DNA of 57,939 bases from Aestuariivita sp. (GTDB lineage Bacteria; Pseudomonadota; Alphaproteobacteria; Rhodobacterales; Rhodobacteraceae). Positions 11,345 to 20,369 of this stretch are shown one piece after another (positions within the stretch are counted from its first letter, which is position 1; every line of letters begins with the position of its first letter). Both the position numbers and the translations under genes were made by a program. The notes below the pieces were generated by a model. It did no database searches, was not told where the DNA came from, and saw only the letters and a program-made list of their open reading frames with translations. The stretch is from contig JAPORY010000017.1 of assembly GCA_026709985.1 (NCBI GenBank), positions 1 to 57,939 of the forward strand, read 5' to 3'.

Positions 11345-11726
11345 CGCGTTGAAGCATGTCTGTCTGAAATAACCGGCGAACGTTATCCATCCGATCAAAC
11401 GTGTCGTCGATTTTGAAGCGAAAACTTGGTGAAAATTTAAGAGAGATCCTCTTGTTAATTTTTCGACGCAGATTCGGAGCATTGCGCGTCAATACTTCGA
11501 GTGCATCGTCAGCTTGATCGCCGCCGAGAGGAAGCATATAAACCGTGGCAATTTTTAGATCCGAGGTCATTTGGACCTCACCCACGGTAATAGAGAAACG
11601 GTTCAGCTCCGGATCATGGATTTCTTGGCGAGCCAGAATGTCGGCGAGTTCCCTACGAATGAGTTCACCAACGCGCAACTGCCGCTGCGAAGGCATTGGG
11701 TGCCTTTTGATTTTCTTTTTGCTCAT
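11331..11726 (-). CDS. rbfA: Ribosome-binding factor A
   Basis: A 131-residue KH-fold protein needed for late 30S maturation and processing of the 16S rRNA 5' end. The family blocks RVGELIRRELADIL, DPELNRFSITVGEVQMTSDLKIATVYM and the C-terminal RFKIDDTFDRMDNVRRLF are all present. In most relatives infB lies immediately upstream. Here the upstream neighbour is the divergent dapB, so the infB-rbfA link is broken. Confidence 0.95.
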   Translation of the reverse strand: MSKKKIKRHPMPSQRQLRVGELIRRELADILARQEIHDPELNRFSITVGEVQMTSDLKIATVYMLPLGGDQADDALEVLTRNAPNLRRKINKRISLKFSPSFRFKIDDTFDRMDNVRRLFQTDMLQRDVQN

Positions 11727-12175
11727 GGCGCTGGATGTGCTAGATCTGTGTAACCGACTTTATGCGTCGTATCGCATCTTGTGAACACGCTATTAAACCA
11801 AGAATATGAAATCAAGTTGTTACGCGTCGCCTCTGATGAGGGATTAAGCTATTGAGTTGCTAGTGAACAGGTAAAGTTCAAACAGAGAGAAATCTCACTG
11901 AAGCGCACCATGATACGATATTTGACAAATTTTGAAAATTTGAAATATCGTTCTTCAGTAAGTGCGAAAAGTCAGGTCGTCTCGCAAGCTACAATTTTTA
12001 ACGCTCCCACAAGCGTCATAACCCTTTTGTAAGGTCGTTAGGCCTTGGTGGAGGTCGCATCGGGAGGTTTCGTCAGGGAAGCGTGGTGCTGATAATGATG
12101 ACCAAAGATTATCGACTCTCTAATGACTGCCGAGCCTCATGGGAAGGTCGGCGCAGATCAAATGACGGAAAAAGG
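11727..12175. other. Divergent intergenic region rbfA / dapB
   Basis: About 450 bases, AT-rich in the middle (around 11900-11960). It must contain promoters for both divergent genes. I see no RNA gene and no reliable promoter boxes. Confidence 0.35.
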
Positions 12176-12988
12176 ATGAACGAAATTCTTGGCGTTGTCG
12201 TGGTCGGCGCATCGGGTCGAATGGGCCAGATGTCAATTCGTATGGTCGAAAAGGATGAACGGTTCCGATTGGTCGGCGCGATTGAGCGTGAGGGACATCC
12301 ATGGCTTCACAGCGATATTGGCATATCCATGGGGGGCACATCGGTCGGTGTGATGGTCACGTCAGACTTCACGGAAGTTACAGCAGACACACAGGCGATC
12401 ATTGATTTCTCGACGCCAGCAGCCTCAGTAGCCTTGGCACGAATATCGGCGCAGACGCGGGTGGTGCATGTGATTGGTACGACGGGATTCTCGAAGGTAG
12501 AGTTGGCCGCTTTAGCCGAGGCCGCTCGACAGACGGTAATTGTGCGCGCGGGGAACATGAGCCTCGGGGTGAATCTATTGGTCAAACTCACTCAGCAAGT
12601 AGCGGCGGCGCTCGACGACGACTATGATATTGAAATCATTGAGGCGCACCACAATCAAAAGGTAGATGCGCCATCAGGCACGGCATTAATGCTGGGAGCA
12701 GCTGCCGCTGATGGCAGAAAAGTCTCACTGAGCCGAGTGTCTGACGCCGATCGCTCTGGCGGGATGAGCGGACCAAGAAAGCGCGGGACAATTGGTTTTG
12801 CTACGGTTCGTGGTGGTGATATCGTCGGCGAGCACGAAGTTATCTTTGCCGGAGTCGGCGAGAGGCTTGTTCTGCGACACGTTGCGACTGATCGTGATGT
12901 CTTTGTTCGCGGGGCACTTCGGGCAGCCCGATGGGGGCAAGACAAAGTTCCGGGCGAGTATACGATGTTGGATGTCTTGGGTCTTTGA
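12176..12988 (+). CDS. dapB: 4-hydroxy-tetrahydrodipicolinate reductase
   Basis: DapB catalyses the NAD(P)H-dependent reduction step of lysine and meso-diaminopimelate synthesis. The product has 270 residues: the nucleotide-binding loop GASGRMGQ (11-18), the catalytic [15 protein letters not shown] block (His158, His159, Lys162), and the C-terminal [11 protein letters not shown] end. The open frame extends upstream to 12083, but ATG 12176 matches the family start. It appears intact and monocistronic. Confidence 0.95.
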   Translation: MNEILGVVVVGASGRMGQMSIRMVEKDERFRLVGAIEREGHPWLHSDIGISMGGTSVGVMVTSDFTEVTADTQAIIDFSTPAASVALARISAQTRVVHVIGTTGFSKVELAALAEAARQTVIVRAGNMSLGVNLLVKLTQQVAAALDDDYDIEIIEAHHNQKVDAPSGTALMLGAAAADGRKVSLSRVSDADRSGGMSGPRKRGTIGFATVRGGDIVGEHEVIFAGVGERLVLRHVATDRDVFVRGALRAARWGQDKVPGEYTMLDVLGL

Positions 12989-13080
12989 CACTGGCGGCAA
13001 CAATCGGCCATGGGGCGATGAGTTTGTTTGTGCCGCAGTAAGTTCGATGTCCTGAGCTTCTTGTTTTTAATTGGGCTGCA

Positions 13081-13190
13081 AAAAGTTGATGGAAAGGCCA
13101 TTTTTTTCCAATCGCCATATTGCACTGGCTTGATCCCTTCAAGGCCGCCAACTTCCTTTGGCAGGGCTTAGCGTCTGTTCCTTAGTTGTA
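13081..13190 (-). pseudogene. Decayed partial copy of the DUF1674 gene
   Basis: This stretch is a diverged duplicate of the 3' part of the DUF1674 gene at 15789-15974. The two align over about 110 bases (13081-13187 with 15790-15896) at roughly 80 percent by eye. Small indels place the preserved blocks TKEQTLS and QYGDWKK in different frames. One indel lies in the T-run at 13101-13109, where a C present in the intact gene is missing. Similarity stops abruptly upstream of the TKEQTL block. It lies just downstream of dapB, with the IS110 remnant between the two copies. Confidence 0.75.
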
Positions 13191-13661
13191 ACGGCTCTTG
13201 TGAGAACTGCCGTCAAGCCCGCAAATAAATAGCAACTCCCACTCCTGACGTCGCCGGCCTTATCGACAGTTGGCTCGCGCCGGAAACGCTCTGATCTCGT
13301 TGTCAGGACGGAAACGATCAAGCCGTTAGCTCGTTGATCATCTCTGTTCCTTGCGTTTTCTTGGTTCACACCCGCTATCGCCTGTTGCCGCCAATGGTGC
13401 TCTTCTGCGGATCGTCTCAGGTCGAACATCGCTTTCCGACGGCCGCGCAACAGCACCGCCCAACTCTTATCCGGTTCGGTTGACCAATAGGTTGGCCTCG
13501 TGACCCCAATACCCCATTCGGGTTACTGTGATGTTCGGGCGGATGGAACCCATCTTACACTACGGTGTCCATGCGGACGAACCCAGCCGTTACACGGTCA
13601 CACATCCAACCCGGCGTCCTCAGAAAGCCCCGTCAGGCCGCCTGAGTGTTCTGATGTTCGT
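13191..13661. other. Non-coding stretch including the 3' flank of the IS110 element
   Basis: The part next to the transposase (about 13480-13661) has a GC-rich composition and palindromic segments like those downstream of IS110 recombinase genes, and probably belongs to the element. The remainder shows no recognisable gene. The exact element end could not be fixed by eye. Confidence 0.4.
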
Positions 13662-14819
13662 TCAATCTCCTGATGTTGCCGACAGCATCGCGCCGGTGGG
13701 AATAATCCGCAGCGTTGCGCATCGCCACAACGCGATCAACAATTTCCGGGCCAGAGCCACAATCCCGCGCTTGCGAGACCGTCCATCACGCGCACAGACA
13801 TCATTCAAATACCACCGCGTCAAGGCACTATCGGGTTGATAACGCAGCCAACGCCAGGCCATCGACGCCATGCCATCGGTACCAAATGCTTGCGAACCAT
13901 CCTCGAACCGCACTTGCTGATCCCTTGGTCATGGCCGACACCCCCCACTAGCCCAAGGAACCGGAGCCAGCCCCGCAAAACTCACCAACTCACGACGGTT
14001 GTTGAAATCCCGATAAAACAGTTCAACGCTGAGCAGAAGTGCATCATTCGCACCAATGCCACGCAACCGTATGAGGGCCGCCCCCGTCGCAAAGTCCGCC
14101 GTGTGTAGCAGCGTCTGCTTCGCCGCTTCAAGCGTCTGCAACTGGTCTCGCAGTAGCGCCAGAACCGCCAATAAATCTCGGAGTTCATCCATCAGCAGCG
14201 GTGGTAACGCCATGCCATACCCTGTGACGAGGTCGGCGATCTGGTCTTCGAAGTCCGGCCGGTCGGGTTTTGCCGCCAAAATCCCGTGCAACTGCAACAG
14301 GCTACAGATGCTATTTTGATACCGGCGGCGATCACGCATCAGTCGCTCGCGATGCCGCAATAGACGCTTGGCGTCCTCTTGCGCAACGGTCAGAACCCGA
14401 ACCGGCGACAGCGCGTCACGGTCGCCACCGTCCCAAGTTTTCAACGCCCGCACCATCTTGCGGGCGTCGAGCCGGTCCGTCTTCGGATTCTTCCACCACC
14501 GCACCACCTCAAGAATCGCCGGATCACAGACGATCACCGCCACGTCCTCGTCCGCTAGACGCCGAGCCAACCAGAACCCCTCGTAACCCGCCTCATAGGT
14601 CAGCACGACACAGGTAACGCACGGGTCGGCGGCCGACTGTGCCGTCCTCAGCGTCGCGAGTAACGCTTCGACGTCGTGTGGCGCCAACTGATGGATACTG
14701 ATCTTGCCGTTCTCAGTCGGATGCCCGATCGCTAAAATCTAACTGAAATTACTCACTTCCAATGCCGAATATATTGTGGTAGCTTCCGCCAGAATAGGCG
14801 ATTGTGGACCTGTGTTCAT
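13662..14819 (-). pseudogene. IS110-family transposase, multiply broken
   Basis: A DEDD-type IS110 recombinase in pieces. The N-terminal piece starts at ATG 14819 (MNTGPQSPILAE) and is stopped by TAG at 14741-14739 where relatives have Trp (SALEVSNFS-stop-ILAIGHP). The same frame reopens and carries the DEDD domain (VIVCDPAILEVVRWW, KTDRLDARKMVRAL) and the start of the C-terminal Transposase_20 region (IRLRGIGANDALLLSVELFYRDFNNRRELVSFAGL). It then shifts frame at a G6 tract (13940-13945), with a further short duplication near 13880. The C-terminal WLRYQPDSALTRWY to ALARKLLIALWR block resumes in another frame and ends at 13662. Three independent lesions mean the element cannot make its own recombinase. 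Confidence 0.88.
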
Positions 14820-15788
14820 TGTTGGTCCCCTATTCTTCGGCAAGGGGTGGGGTAACGAATGCCCCTTGCAATTTCATTCCATTCACTCACCCCGCTGAAC
14901 GCTACCACCAAAGTCGCCAATTTCAACGAAACCAGATCCCGACCGTAGCGCACGTCTCGCCGATCTAATCCACGGCGAAGGAATTCTCATAGTATCTTTG
15001 CCCGCCAAGGCGTTACCCTCATGCGTTTATGCCTGAAAGGCAGCAATATCAAGGACAGTTGAACGATGCTGCGCCATAAACCCGCGAGTTGGATACGCGT
15101 TACCACTTCCATGACTAATAGCGATGGTGCCCGCATCGACGTTCGTGTCGACGCTCGACCCAATCCAGAAGCCTGTGCGATTGCCCAAGCTGCCGGGGTT
15201 CCTTTTGACGCGAAGCTACAATGGCGAAAGCATCTCAAGCGATCATATTGGTAACAGAGTGGGCAGCAAAAAATAGTGCCATAACGGGCATTGTCGAATC
15301 CAAAAAACACGGTTTAATAATGCGTTAACCGCTCGGAAAAAGAAAATTTGCGAAATATGGGTTATGTTTATCAAACTCATTCAGAGGAAGATGATTGAGG
15401 CGATCAAACCACCATCAGTCGTGCGACTTTTGACGTTTGACCCCGAACCAAGAAATTGCTTTAATTCCTCTTTTACCAATTGTGTATGAATAGAGAGGTA
15501 GTTCATATAAGTAGGTTATTCTGGAAGCAACGGGACCAAAGTTCCAAGGAGATCAAGCACGAGTAAGTGGCATCTACCATAGCATCTGCATCTGCACCAC
15601 AATTCGATTGTGCTATGTTATCTTTGACGGGGTCGTATCTGGAGTCGACCAAAAGCGAGCAAAGCGTACCTTTTCCACGAAATTCGAGACAACATCTTCA
15701 AAGTAGATGACGTCAGCTGGATTCGGATTGACACTGCAAACCAGTTACAATTGGCTAGACTTCATGTAATTTCGCGTCAAAGTTGGCG
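14820..15788. other. IS110 5' flank and unassigned spacer
   Basis: Immediately upstream of the transposase an inverted repeat GCAAGGGG (14840-14847) / CCCCTTGC (14862-14869) could form a hairpin. IS110-group elements encode a bridge RNA in this position. Beyond it, 14987-15310 holds overlapping open frames on both strands that I do not recognise. 15320-15788 appears empty and AT-rich. No gene is called. Confidence 0.4.
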
Positions 15789-15974
15789 TCAAAAGTCGAT
15801 GGCGAGGCCATTTTTTTCCCAATCGCCATAGCGCACGGGCTCTAGGCCTTCACGACCTCCAAGTTCCTTTGGTAGGCCTAGCGTTTGTTCCTTAGTCAAC
15901 TGTCGGCGGCGCCGAGCCTCTGCCAATGCGCGCTTCGCAGCTGGCGGTAAGTCGGCGGCTGGATCTTCGGACAT
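15789..15974 (-). CDS. DUF1674 domain protein (SDHAF4-like)
   Basis: A 61-residue protein with the DUF1674 C-terminal signature GGREGLEPVRYGDWEKNGLAIDF. The family includes the mitochondrial succinate dehydrogenase assembly factor SDHAF4, which assists insertion of flavinylated SdhA; the bacterial role is inferred. The start is ATG 15974 (MSEDPAADLPPAAKRALAEA) with GAGGG 8 bases upstream, not the open-frame start at 16046. It is divergent from purH, its usual genomic neighbour in alphaproteobacteria. A decayed copy lies at 13081. Confidence 0.85.
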   Translation of the reverse strand: MSEDPAADLPPAAKRALAEARRRRQLTKEQTLGLPKELGGREGLEPVRYGDWEKNGLAIDF

Positions 15975-16304
15975 GTCAATTCCCTCAATAGTTCGGCGCC
16001 CAGATGTTGAACTTTCGTACCTTTGAATATAGTCACGCTTGTGCACAAAACGCGACGTTCAAAAGTAAATTTCAATGATAGCGTTGTTCAAGGGCAGCCT
16101 ATTCGACCAAATTTGTGAGTTGACGAAAAACTGACTGACGCTGTTCGCCGATATAGTGGGAGCAAACAGCATACACTCAACGATGTAGACGATGAACCTA
16201 AGGGTTCAACCTCATAGGCGCATTAATCATTGCCATGGATCAACTGTTATACAGAGTAATCAGTAACAAAAAGTGGTAAATGATCTCAAGGGAGACAGTG
16301 CCGA
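15975..16304. other. Divergent spacer DUF1674 / purH
   Basis: About 330 bases holding presumably both promoters. The clear signal is GGGAGA (16290-16295) before the purH ATG. No purine riboswitch or PurR-like palindrome was recognised. Confidence 0.35.
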
Positions 16305-17924
16305 ATGGATGCAACTTCTACAAAAAGAGACGCTAAGACCGACCCGTATCCGGTTCGGCGAGCACTGATCTCAGTGCATGATAAATCTGGACTTGTAGAA
16401 TTGGGGCGTGCGCTTGTTTCACGTGGAATTGAGATTCTGTCGACCGGCGGTACGGCGAAAATACTGCGCGAAGCCAATCTCAATCCTCGCGAAATTGCCG
16501 AACTGACCGGAATAGCAGAAATGATGGACGGTCGGGTAAAGACGTTACATCCAGCTGTTCACGCAGGAATTTTGGGGATTCGAGATAATCAGGTGCATAT
16601 GCAGGCATTGCAGGACGAAGGTTTTTCGGAAATCGATTTAGTAATTGTCAATCTCTACCCCTTTGAACGGATTGTAGAACAAGGTAGTGACTACAATACC
16701 TGTGTCGAAAACATTGATATCGGTGGACCAGCGATGATTCGGGCAGCGGCGAAGAATCACGCCTTCGTAACCGTCGTCGTTGATGTTGATGACTACGATG
16801 ATCTTCTACGCGAGCTCGACGAAAAAAATGGCGGCACAGGCGCTCGTTTTCGCCAGAGGTTGGCAAGTATCGCTTATGCGCGTACGGCGGCCTATGACGC
16901 TGCAATTTCCCAACGTCTCAACGCCGAGATAGGTGAAACCGCACCGCGCCGAATACTGACGGCCGGTGAGCATTTGGCCAATTTGCGTTACGGTGAAAAC
17001 CCGCATCAGGCGGCGAGCGTTTATACCAAAGGCGCGTCGCACCGAGGAATCGTTAATGCCTCCCAACATCAAGGCAAAGAACTAAGTTACAACAACTATT
17101 GTGACGCTGACGCCGCCTTCGACCTAGTATCGGACTTTGCAGAAAACATAGGGCCCGTCTGTGCAATCATAAAGCACGCAAACCCCTGCGGCGTTGCATC
17201 AGGATCGACTCTGCATGAGGCATTCAGTCGGGCACGAGACTGTGACCCCGTGAGTGCTTTCGGCGGCGTGATCGCGATGAACTCAACCCTAGATGCAACA
17301 ACAGCAGCGGAAATTATTCAACTATTCTCAGAGGTCGTGGTTGTGCCGGCGGTGACTCCAGAGGCGTGCGCGATCTTGGCCAAAAAACCAAATATTCGAT
17401 TGCTTACGACCGACGCTAATAGTTCCGAAGGAAGAAATGGTCGGGCTTGGAGACAAATAACGGGTGGCTTCCTCGTTCAAGATCACGATTTTAGCAAAGT
17501 TTCGCCTGCCTCTATGACGGTTGTTACGCGCCGTCAACCAACTTCGAGCGAGATGGACGATTTACTTTTCGCTTGGGTCGTTGCCAAACACGCTAAATCG
17601 AACGCAATTGTCTTCGTGAGAGACGGCGCAACGATAGGACTCGGAGCGGGTCAAACAAGCCGAGTCGATAGTGCTCGGATCGCGATTTTGAAAGCAAGAG
17701 ATGGGTCACGAGGTGCCGACTGGCTAGCAACCGATATGAAAGGCTCGGTCGTTGCGTCAGACGCGTTTTTTCCTTTCACTGATGGGCTTATGGTTGTCGC
17801 CGAAGCGGGTGCCTCGGCAATTATTCAGCCCGGAGGCGCAAGCCGAGACGCAGAAATCATTGAGGCCGCCGATAACGCAGGTTTGGCTATGGTGTTCACG
17901 CATCAAAGACACTTTCGACATTGA
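16305..17924 (+). CDS. purH: Bifunctional AICAR formyltransferase / IMP cyclohydrolase
   Basis: PurH performs the last two steps of de novo IMP synthesis. The 539-residue product has the N-terminal MGS-like cyclohydrolase domain (RRALISVHDKSGLVELGRAL, STGGTAKILREA, GRVKTLHPAVHAGIL) and the C-terminal AICARFT domain (RYGENPHQAA, CAIIKHANPCGVA, TDGLMVVAEAGASAIIQPGG). The length matches the family. The start ATG 16305 has a good GGGAGA site. The lspA gene follows 11 bases after the stop, so they are likely cotranscribed. Confidence 0.97.
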   Translation: MDATSTKRDAKTDPYPVRRALISVHDKSGLVELGRALVSRGIEILSTGGTAKILREANLNPREIAELTGIAEMMDGRVKTLHPAVHAGILGIRDNQVHMQALQDEGFSEIDLVIVNLYPFERIVEQGSDYNTCVENIDIGGPAMIRAAAKNHAFVTVVVDVDDYDDLLRELDEKNGGTGARFRQRLASIAYARTAAYDAAISQRLNAEIGETAPRRILTAGEHLANLRYGENPHQAASVYTKGASHRGIVNASQHQGKELSYNNYCDADAAFDLVSDFAENIGPVCAIIKHANPCGVASGSTLHEAFSRARDCDPVSAFGGVIAMNSTLDATTAAEIIQLFSEVVVVPAVTPEACAILAKKPNIRLLTTDANSSEGRNGRAWRQITGGFLVQDHDFSKVSPASMTVVTRRQPTSSEMDDLLFAWVVAKHAKSNAIVFVRDGATIGLGAGQTSRVDSARIAILKARDGSRGADWLATDMKGSVVASDAFFPFTDGLMVVAEAGASAIIQPGGASRDAEIIEAADNAGLAMVFTHQRHFRH

Positions 17925-17935
17925 AGGCATAAGTG

Positions 17936-18409
17936 ATGCGCACGGTCATATTGGTTAGTCTTATTGCATTTTCTTTAGACCAACTAAGCAAGCTCGGCGT
18001 AACTCGGATATTGGGTTTAAATCAGCACCTCAATATCGCGGTTCTACCGCCATATATTCAGTTTCGCTATGGCGAGAATCGAGGGATCAATTTTGGAATG
18101 TTATCAGATGCTCCCGATGTGATGCGCTGGGTTCTTGTCGTGTTTTCCGCTCTCGTCGTTCTTGCCGTTGGTTGGTGGGTTCGCAAACAGACTGAAAGTC
18201 GTGCGATAGTAATTGCTGCTGGCTTGTTAATCGGAGGTGCTCTAGGAAATGCCATTGACCGCTTGCTTCTCGGCCATGTAATTGATTTCCTCAACATGTC
18301 TTGTTGTCGAATTGAGAACCCTTATGTCTTTAATCTAGCCGATGTATTTATCGTATGTGGCGCACTTGGTCTTGTAATTTTTGAGGGCCGTGAACGACGA
18401 CGTAGATGA
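17936..18409 (+). CDS. lspA: Lipoprotein signal peptidase II
   Basis: An inner-membrane aspartic protease of about 157 residues that removes signal peptides from diacylated prolipoproteins. Four hydrophobic segments are visible, with the catalytic aspartates in HVIDFLN (Asp117) and FNLADVF (Asp136) and the conserved NRGINFGML and GNAIDRL blocks. Its substrates in this window include the lipobox proteins BamF, MlaA, BamE and the transglycosylase-like protein. A GTG lies one codon upstream of ATG 17936; I use the ATG. Confidence 0.95.
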   Translation: MRTVILVSLIAFSLDQLSKLGVTRILGLNQHLNIAVLPPYIQFRYGENRGINFGMLSDAPDVMRWVLVVFSALVVLAVGWWVRKQTESRAIVIAAGLLIGGALGNAIDRLLLGHVIDFLNMSCCRIENPYVFNLADVFIVCGALGLVIFEGRERRRR

Positions 18410-18455
18410 GGGAATTTTGTCTCCAAACTAATCAACTAGGTAAGGGCAACAAGAA

Positions 18456-18962
18456 ATGCGTTTGTTGACGATGCTTCTCGCTGCTTTGGTATTGACGGCC
18501 TGTTCAAACCAAGGTTTGCGCGATTTGCGGCATAATTCCGAAGGCCCTGACGAATTCATGATCGTTCCGACGCAGCCTTTGACGCCGCCCGCTGACTTTA
18601 CTGAATTGCCAGCCCCGACACTTGGGCAAGCGAACCTGACGGATCCAAACCCTAAGTCTGATGCGATATTGGCGTTAGGGGGAAAACCAACAGCGGAGTT
18701 GGGACGTTCCATAACCGCGAGAGATCGCAATCTAGTCCGCCACGTACGACGTAACGGTGTGCCGGAAAATATTAGAGCAACGTTAATGCTTGAGGATGAG
18801 AGATTTCGTAAGCGGCGGGGGCGGTTCACAAGTTTTCAATTATTTCGCACAAATCGATATCAACAGGTCTATCGACCGTTGACGCTTGATCCATTTCGCG
18901 AGCAACGTCGCTTTCGCCGTGCAGGAATTGCGACGCCGTCAGCGCCACCAGTGACGAACTAA
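18456..18962 (+). CDS. bamF: BamF-like lipoprotein (DUF3035)
   Basis: A 168-residue lipoprotein with a signal peptide ending in LTAC (Cys16). The PDEFMIVPTQPLTPPADFTELPAP segment is the hallmark of DUF3035, the alphaproteobacterial BamF subunit of the beta-barrel assembly machinery described in Caulobacter. It lies directly after lspA, and its stop is followed without gap by the M16 peptidase ATG (TAA-ATG at 18960-18965), so lspA-bamF-M16-M16 form an envelope operon. Confidence 0.85.
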   Translation: MRLLTMLLAALVLTACSNQGLRDLRHNSEGPDEFMIVPTQPLTPPADFTELPAPTLGQANLTDPNPKSDAILALGGKPTAELGRSITARDRNLVRHVRRNGVPENIRATLMLEDERFRKRRGRFTSFQLFRTNRYQQVYRPLTLDPFREQRRFRRAGIATPSAPPVTN

Positions 18963-20369
18963 ATGCCAACAGCAGTCAAAATAATCTCGATGTTGCCGCT
19001 TTCGTTGTTGTTGCGTCGGCAGAGTTGGTTGTGGGGGGTAATCATTCTGAGCCTATCTGTCGTGGGTGCTGGAATTGGTGCCGCACAAGGCATCAAAGAT
19101 GTGGTCACGAACTTTGAATTGGATAATGGTTTGCAGGTGGTTGTGATTGAAGATCACCGAGTCCCTGTCGTTCAACATATGATCTGGTACCGTGTCGGAG
19201 CCGCTGATGAGCCGGTCGGATCGTCCGGCGTAGCGCATTTTCTCGAGCATCTAATGTTCAAGGGAACAGAGACGATGGCTGTTGGGGAATTTTCCTCACT
19301 TGTCGCTGCAAATGGCGGCAGAGATAATGCATTCACCAGCTGGGACTATACGGCCTATTTCCAACGCATAGCGACGGACCGTCTAGGGTTAGTGATGCGA
19401 TTGGAAGCAGATCGGATGACGAACTTGCGCCTGACGGAAAATGACATTGTCACCGAGCGAAAAGTTATTCTAGAGGAACGGAATGAGCGAATAGAAACTA
19501 ATCCCAGCGGCTTGTTCAGAGAGCAATTGGACGCCTCGCAATACCTCAATCACGGTTATGGCATACCGGTGATTGGTTGGATGCACGAAATTGAGGGGCT
19601 TGAGGAAGAGGATATCCTTGCCTTTTATCGAGATCATTATGCGCCGAACAATGCCGTTTTGGTTGTTGCCGGTGATGTTGACCCCGAGCAAGTGCGACGG
19701 CTTGCCGCAGAGCACTACGGAAAAATCCCGAGCAATCCTCGCTTGTTGAAACGAAAGCGCACTCAGGAACCACCGCAACGCGCGGAACGTCGCTTGATTT
19801 ATCGCGATGTGCGCGTCGAGCAACCGTACGTCAGTCGCTCCTACCTCGCCCCTGAACGGGATCCAGGAGCGCAAGAGGGGGCGGCAGCATTATCGCTTTT
19901 GGCACAATTGCTTGGCGGCGGGAAAACGTCATTCCTCGCTGAAAAGCTGCAGTTTGATAGAAACGTTGCGGTGTATGTCGCAGCCTTCTATTCGGGTATG
20001 CGTTTAGATGACACAACATTTGACTTAATTGTGGTGCCCGCCGCTGGGGTTAGCCTGAAAGAGGCAGAAACAGCACTTGACGATGCATTGACGCAATTTA
20101 TTCAAACTGGAATTGACCCATCCGATTTGGCCCGAATCAAGCGGCAAATTCGGGCATCGGAAATTTATGCTCGCGATAGTGCCGCTGGTATCGCCCGTCG
20201 GTACGGTGCGGCCTTGACGTCGGGATTGACGGTTGAGGATGTGCAATCTTGGTTAGAGATTCTACAGGCAACAACAGAGCAACAAATCATGGCAGCAGCA
20301 ACGTCAGTGTTACGTAAGGAGACCTCAGTTACCGGATGGTTGATGGGGCAAGCGGAGAGTACGCAATGA
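18963..20369 (+). CDS. M16-family zinc metallopeptidase (catalytic subunit)
   Basis: A 468-residue M16 (insulinase/pitrilysin family) peptidase. After an N-terminal hydrophobic segment (about residues 20-40, signal or anchor) comes the inverted zinc motif HFLEH (His92, Glu95, His96), with a downstream Glu in the VILEERNERIETNP block. Such proteins act in the periplasm on peptides or misfolded outer-membrane proteins. It is followed by a second M16 protein lacking the zinc motif, the usual active/inactive pair. The ATG abuts the bamF stop. Confidence 0.93.
   Translation: MPTAVKIISMLPLSLLLRRQSWLWGVIILSLSVVGAGIGAAQGIKDVVTNFELDNGLQVVVIEDHRVPVVQHMIWYRVGAADEPVGSSGVAHFLEHLMFKGTETMAVGEFSSLVAANGGRDNAFTSWDYTAYFQRIATDRLGLVMRLEADRMTNLRLTENDIVTERKVILEERNERIETNPSGLFREQLDASQYLNHGYGIPVIGWMHEIEGLEEEDILAFYRDHYAPNNAVLVVAGDVDPEQVRRLAAEHYGKIPSNPRLLKRKRTQEPPQRAERRLIYRDVRVEQPYVSRSYLAPERDPGAQEGAAALSLLAQLLGGGKTSFLAEKLQFDRNVAVYVAAFYSGMRLDDTTFDLIVVPAAGVSLKEAETALDDALTQFIQTGIDPSDLARIKRQIRASEIYARDSAAGIARRYGAALTSGLTVEDVQSWLEILQATTEQQIMAAATSVLRKETSVTGWLMGQAESTQ

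Noticed and set aside
13139-13456. 105-codon minus-strand frame ending in TKEQTLSPAKGSWRP
   Set aside because: Only its last residues derive from the DUF1674 remnant; the rest has no resemblance to anything and arises from one frame of a decayed region.
14987-15310. 107-codon minus-strand frame beside the IS110
   Set aside because: No recognisable domain or start signal. Another frame in the same place looks equally plausible, so it is probably non-coding or very decayed.
15320-16304. Purine riboswitch upstream of purH
   Set aside because: No conserved purine-aptamer loops are visible, and this riboswitch class is rare in alphaproteobacteria.
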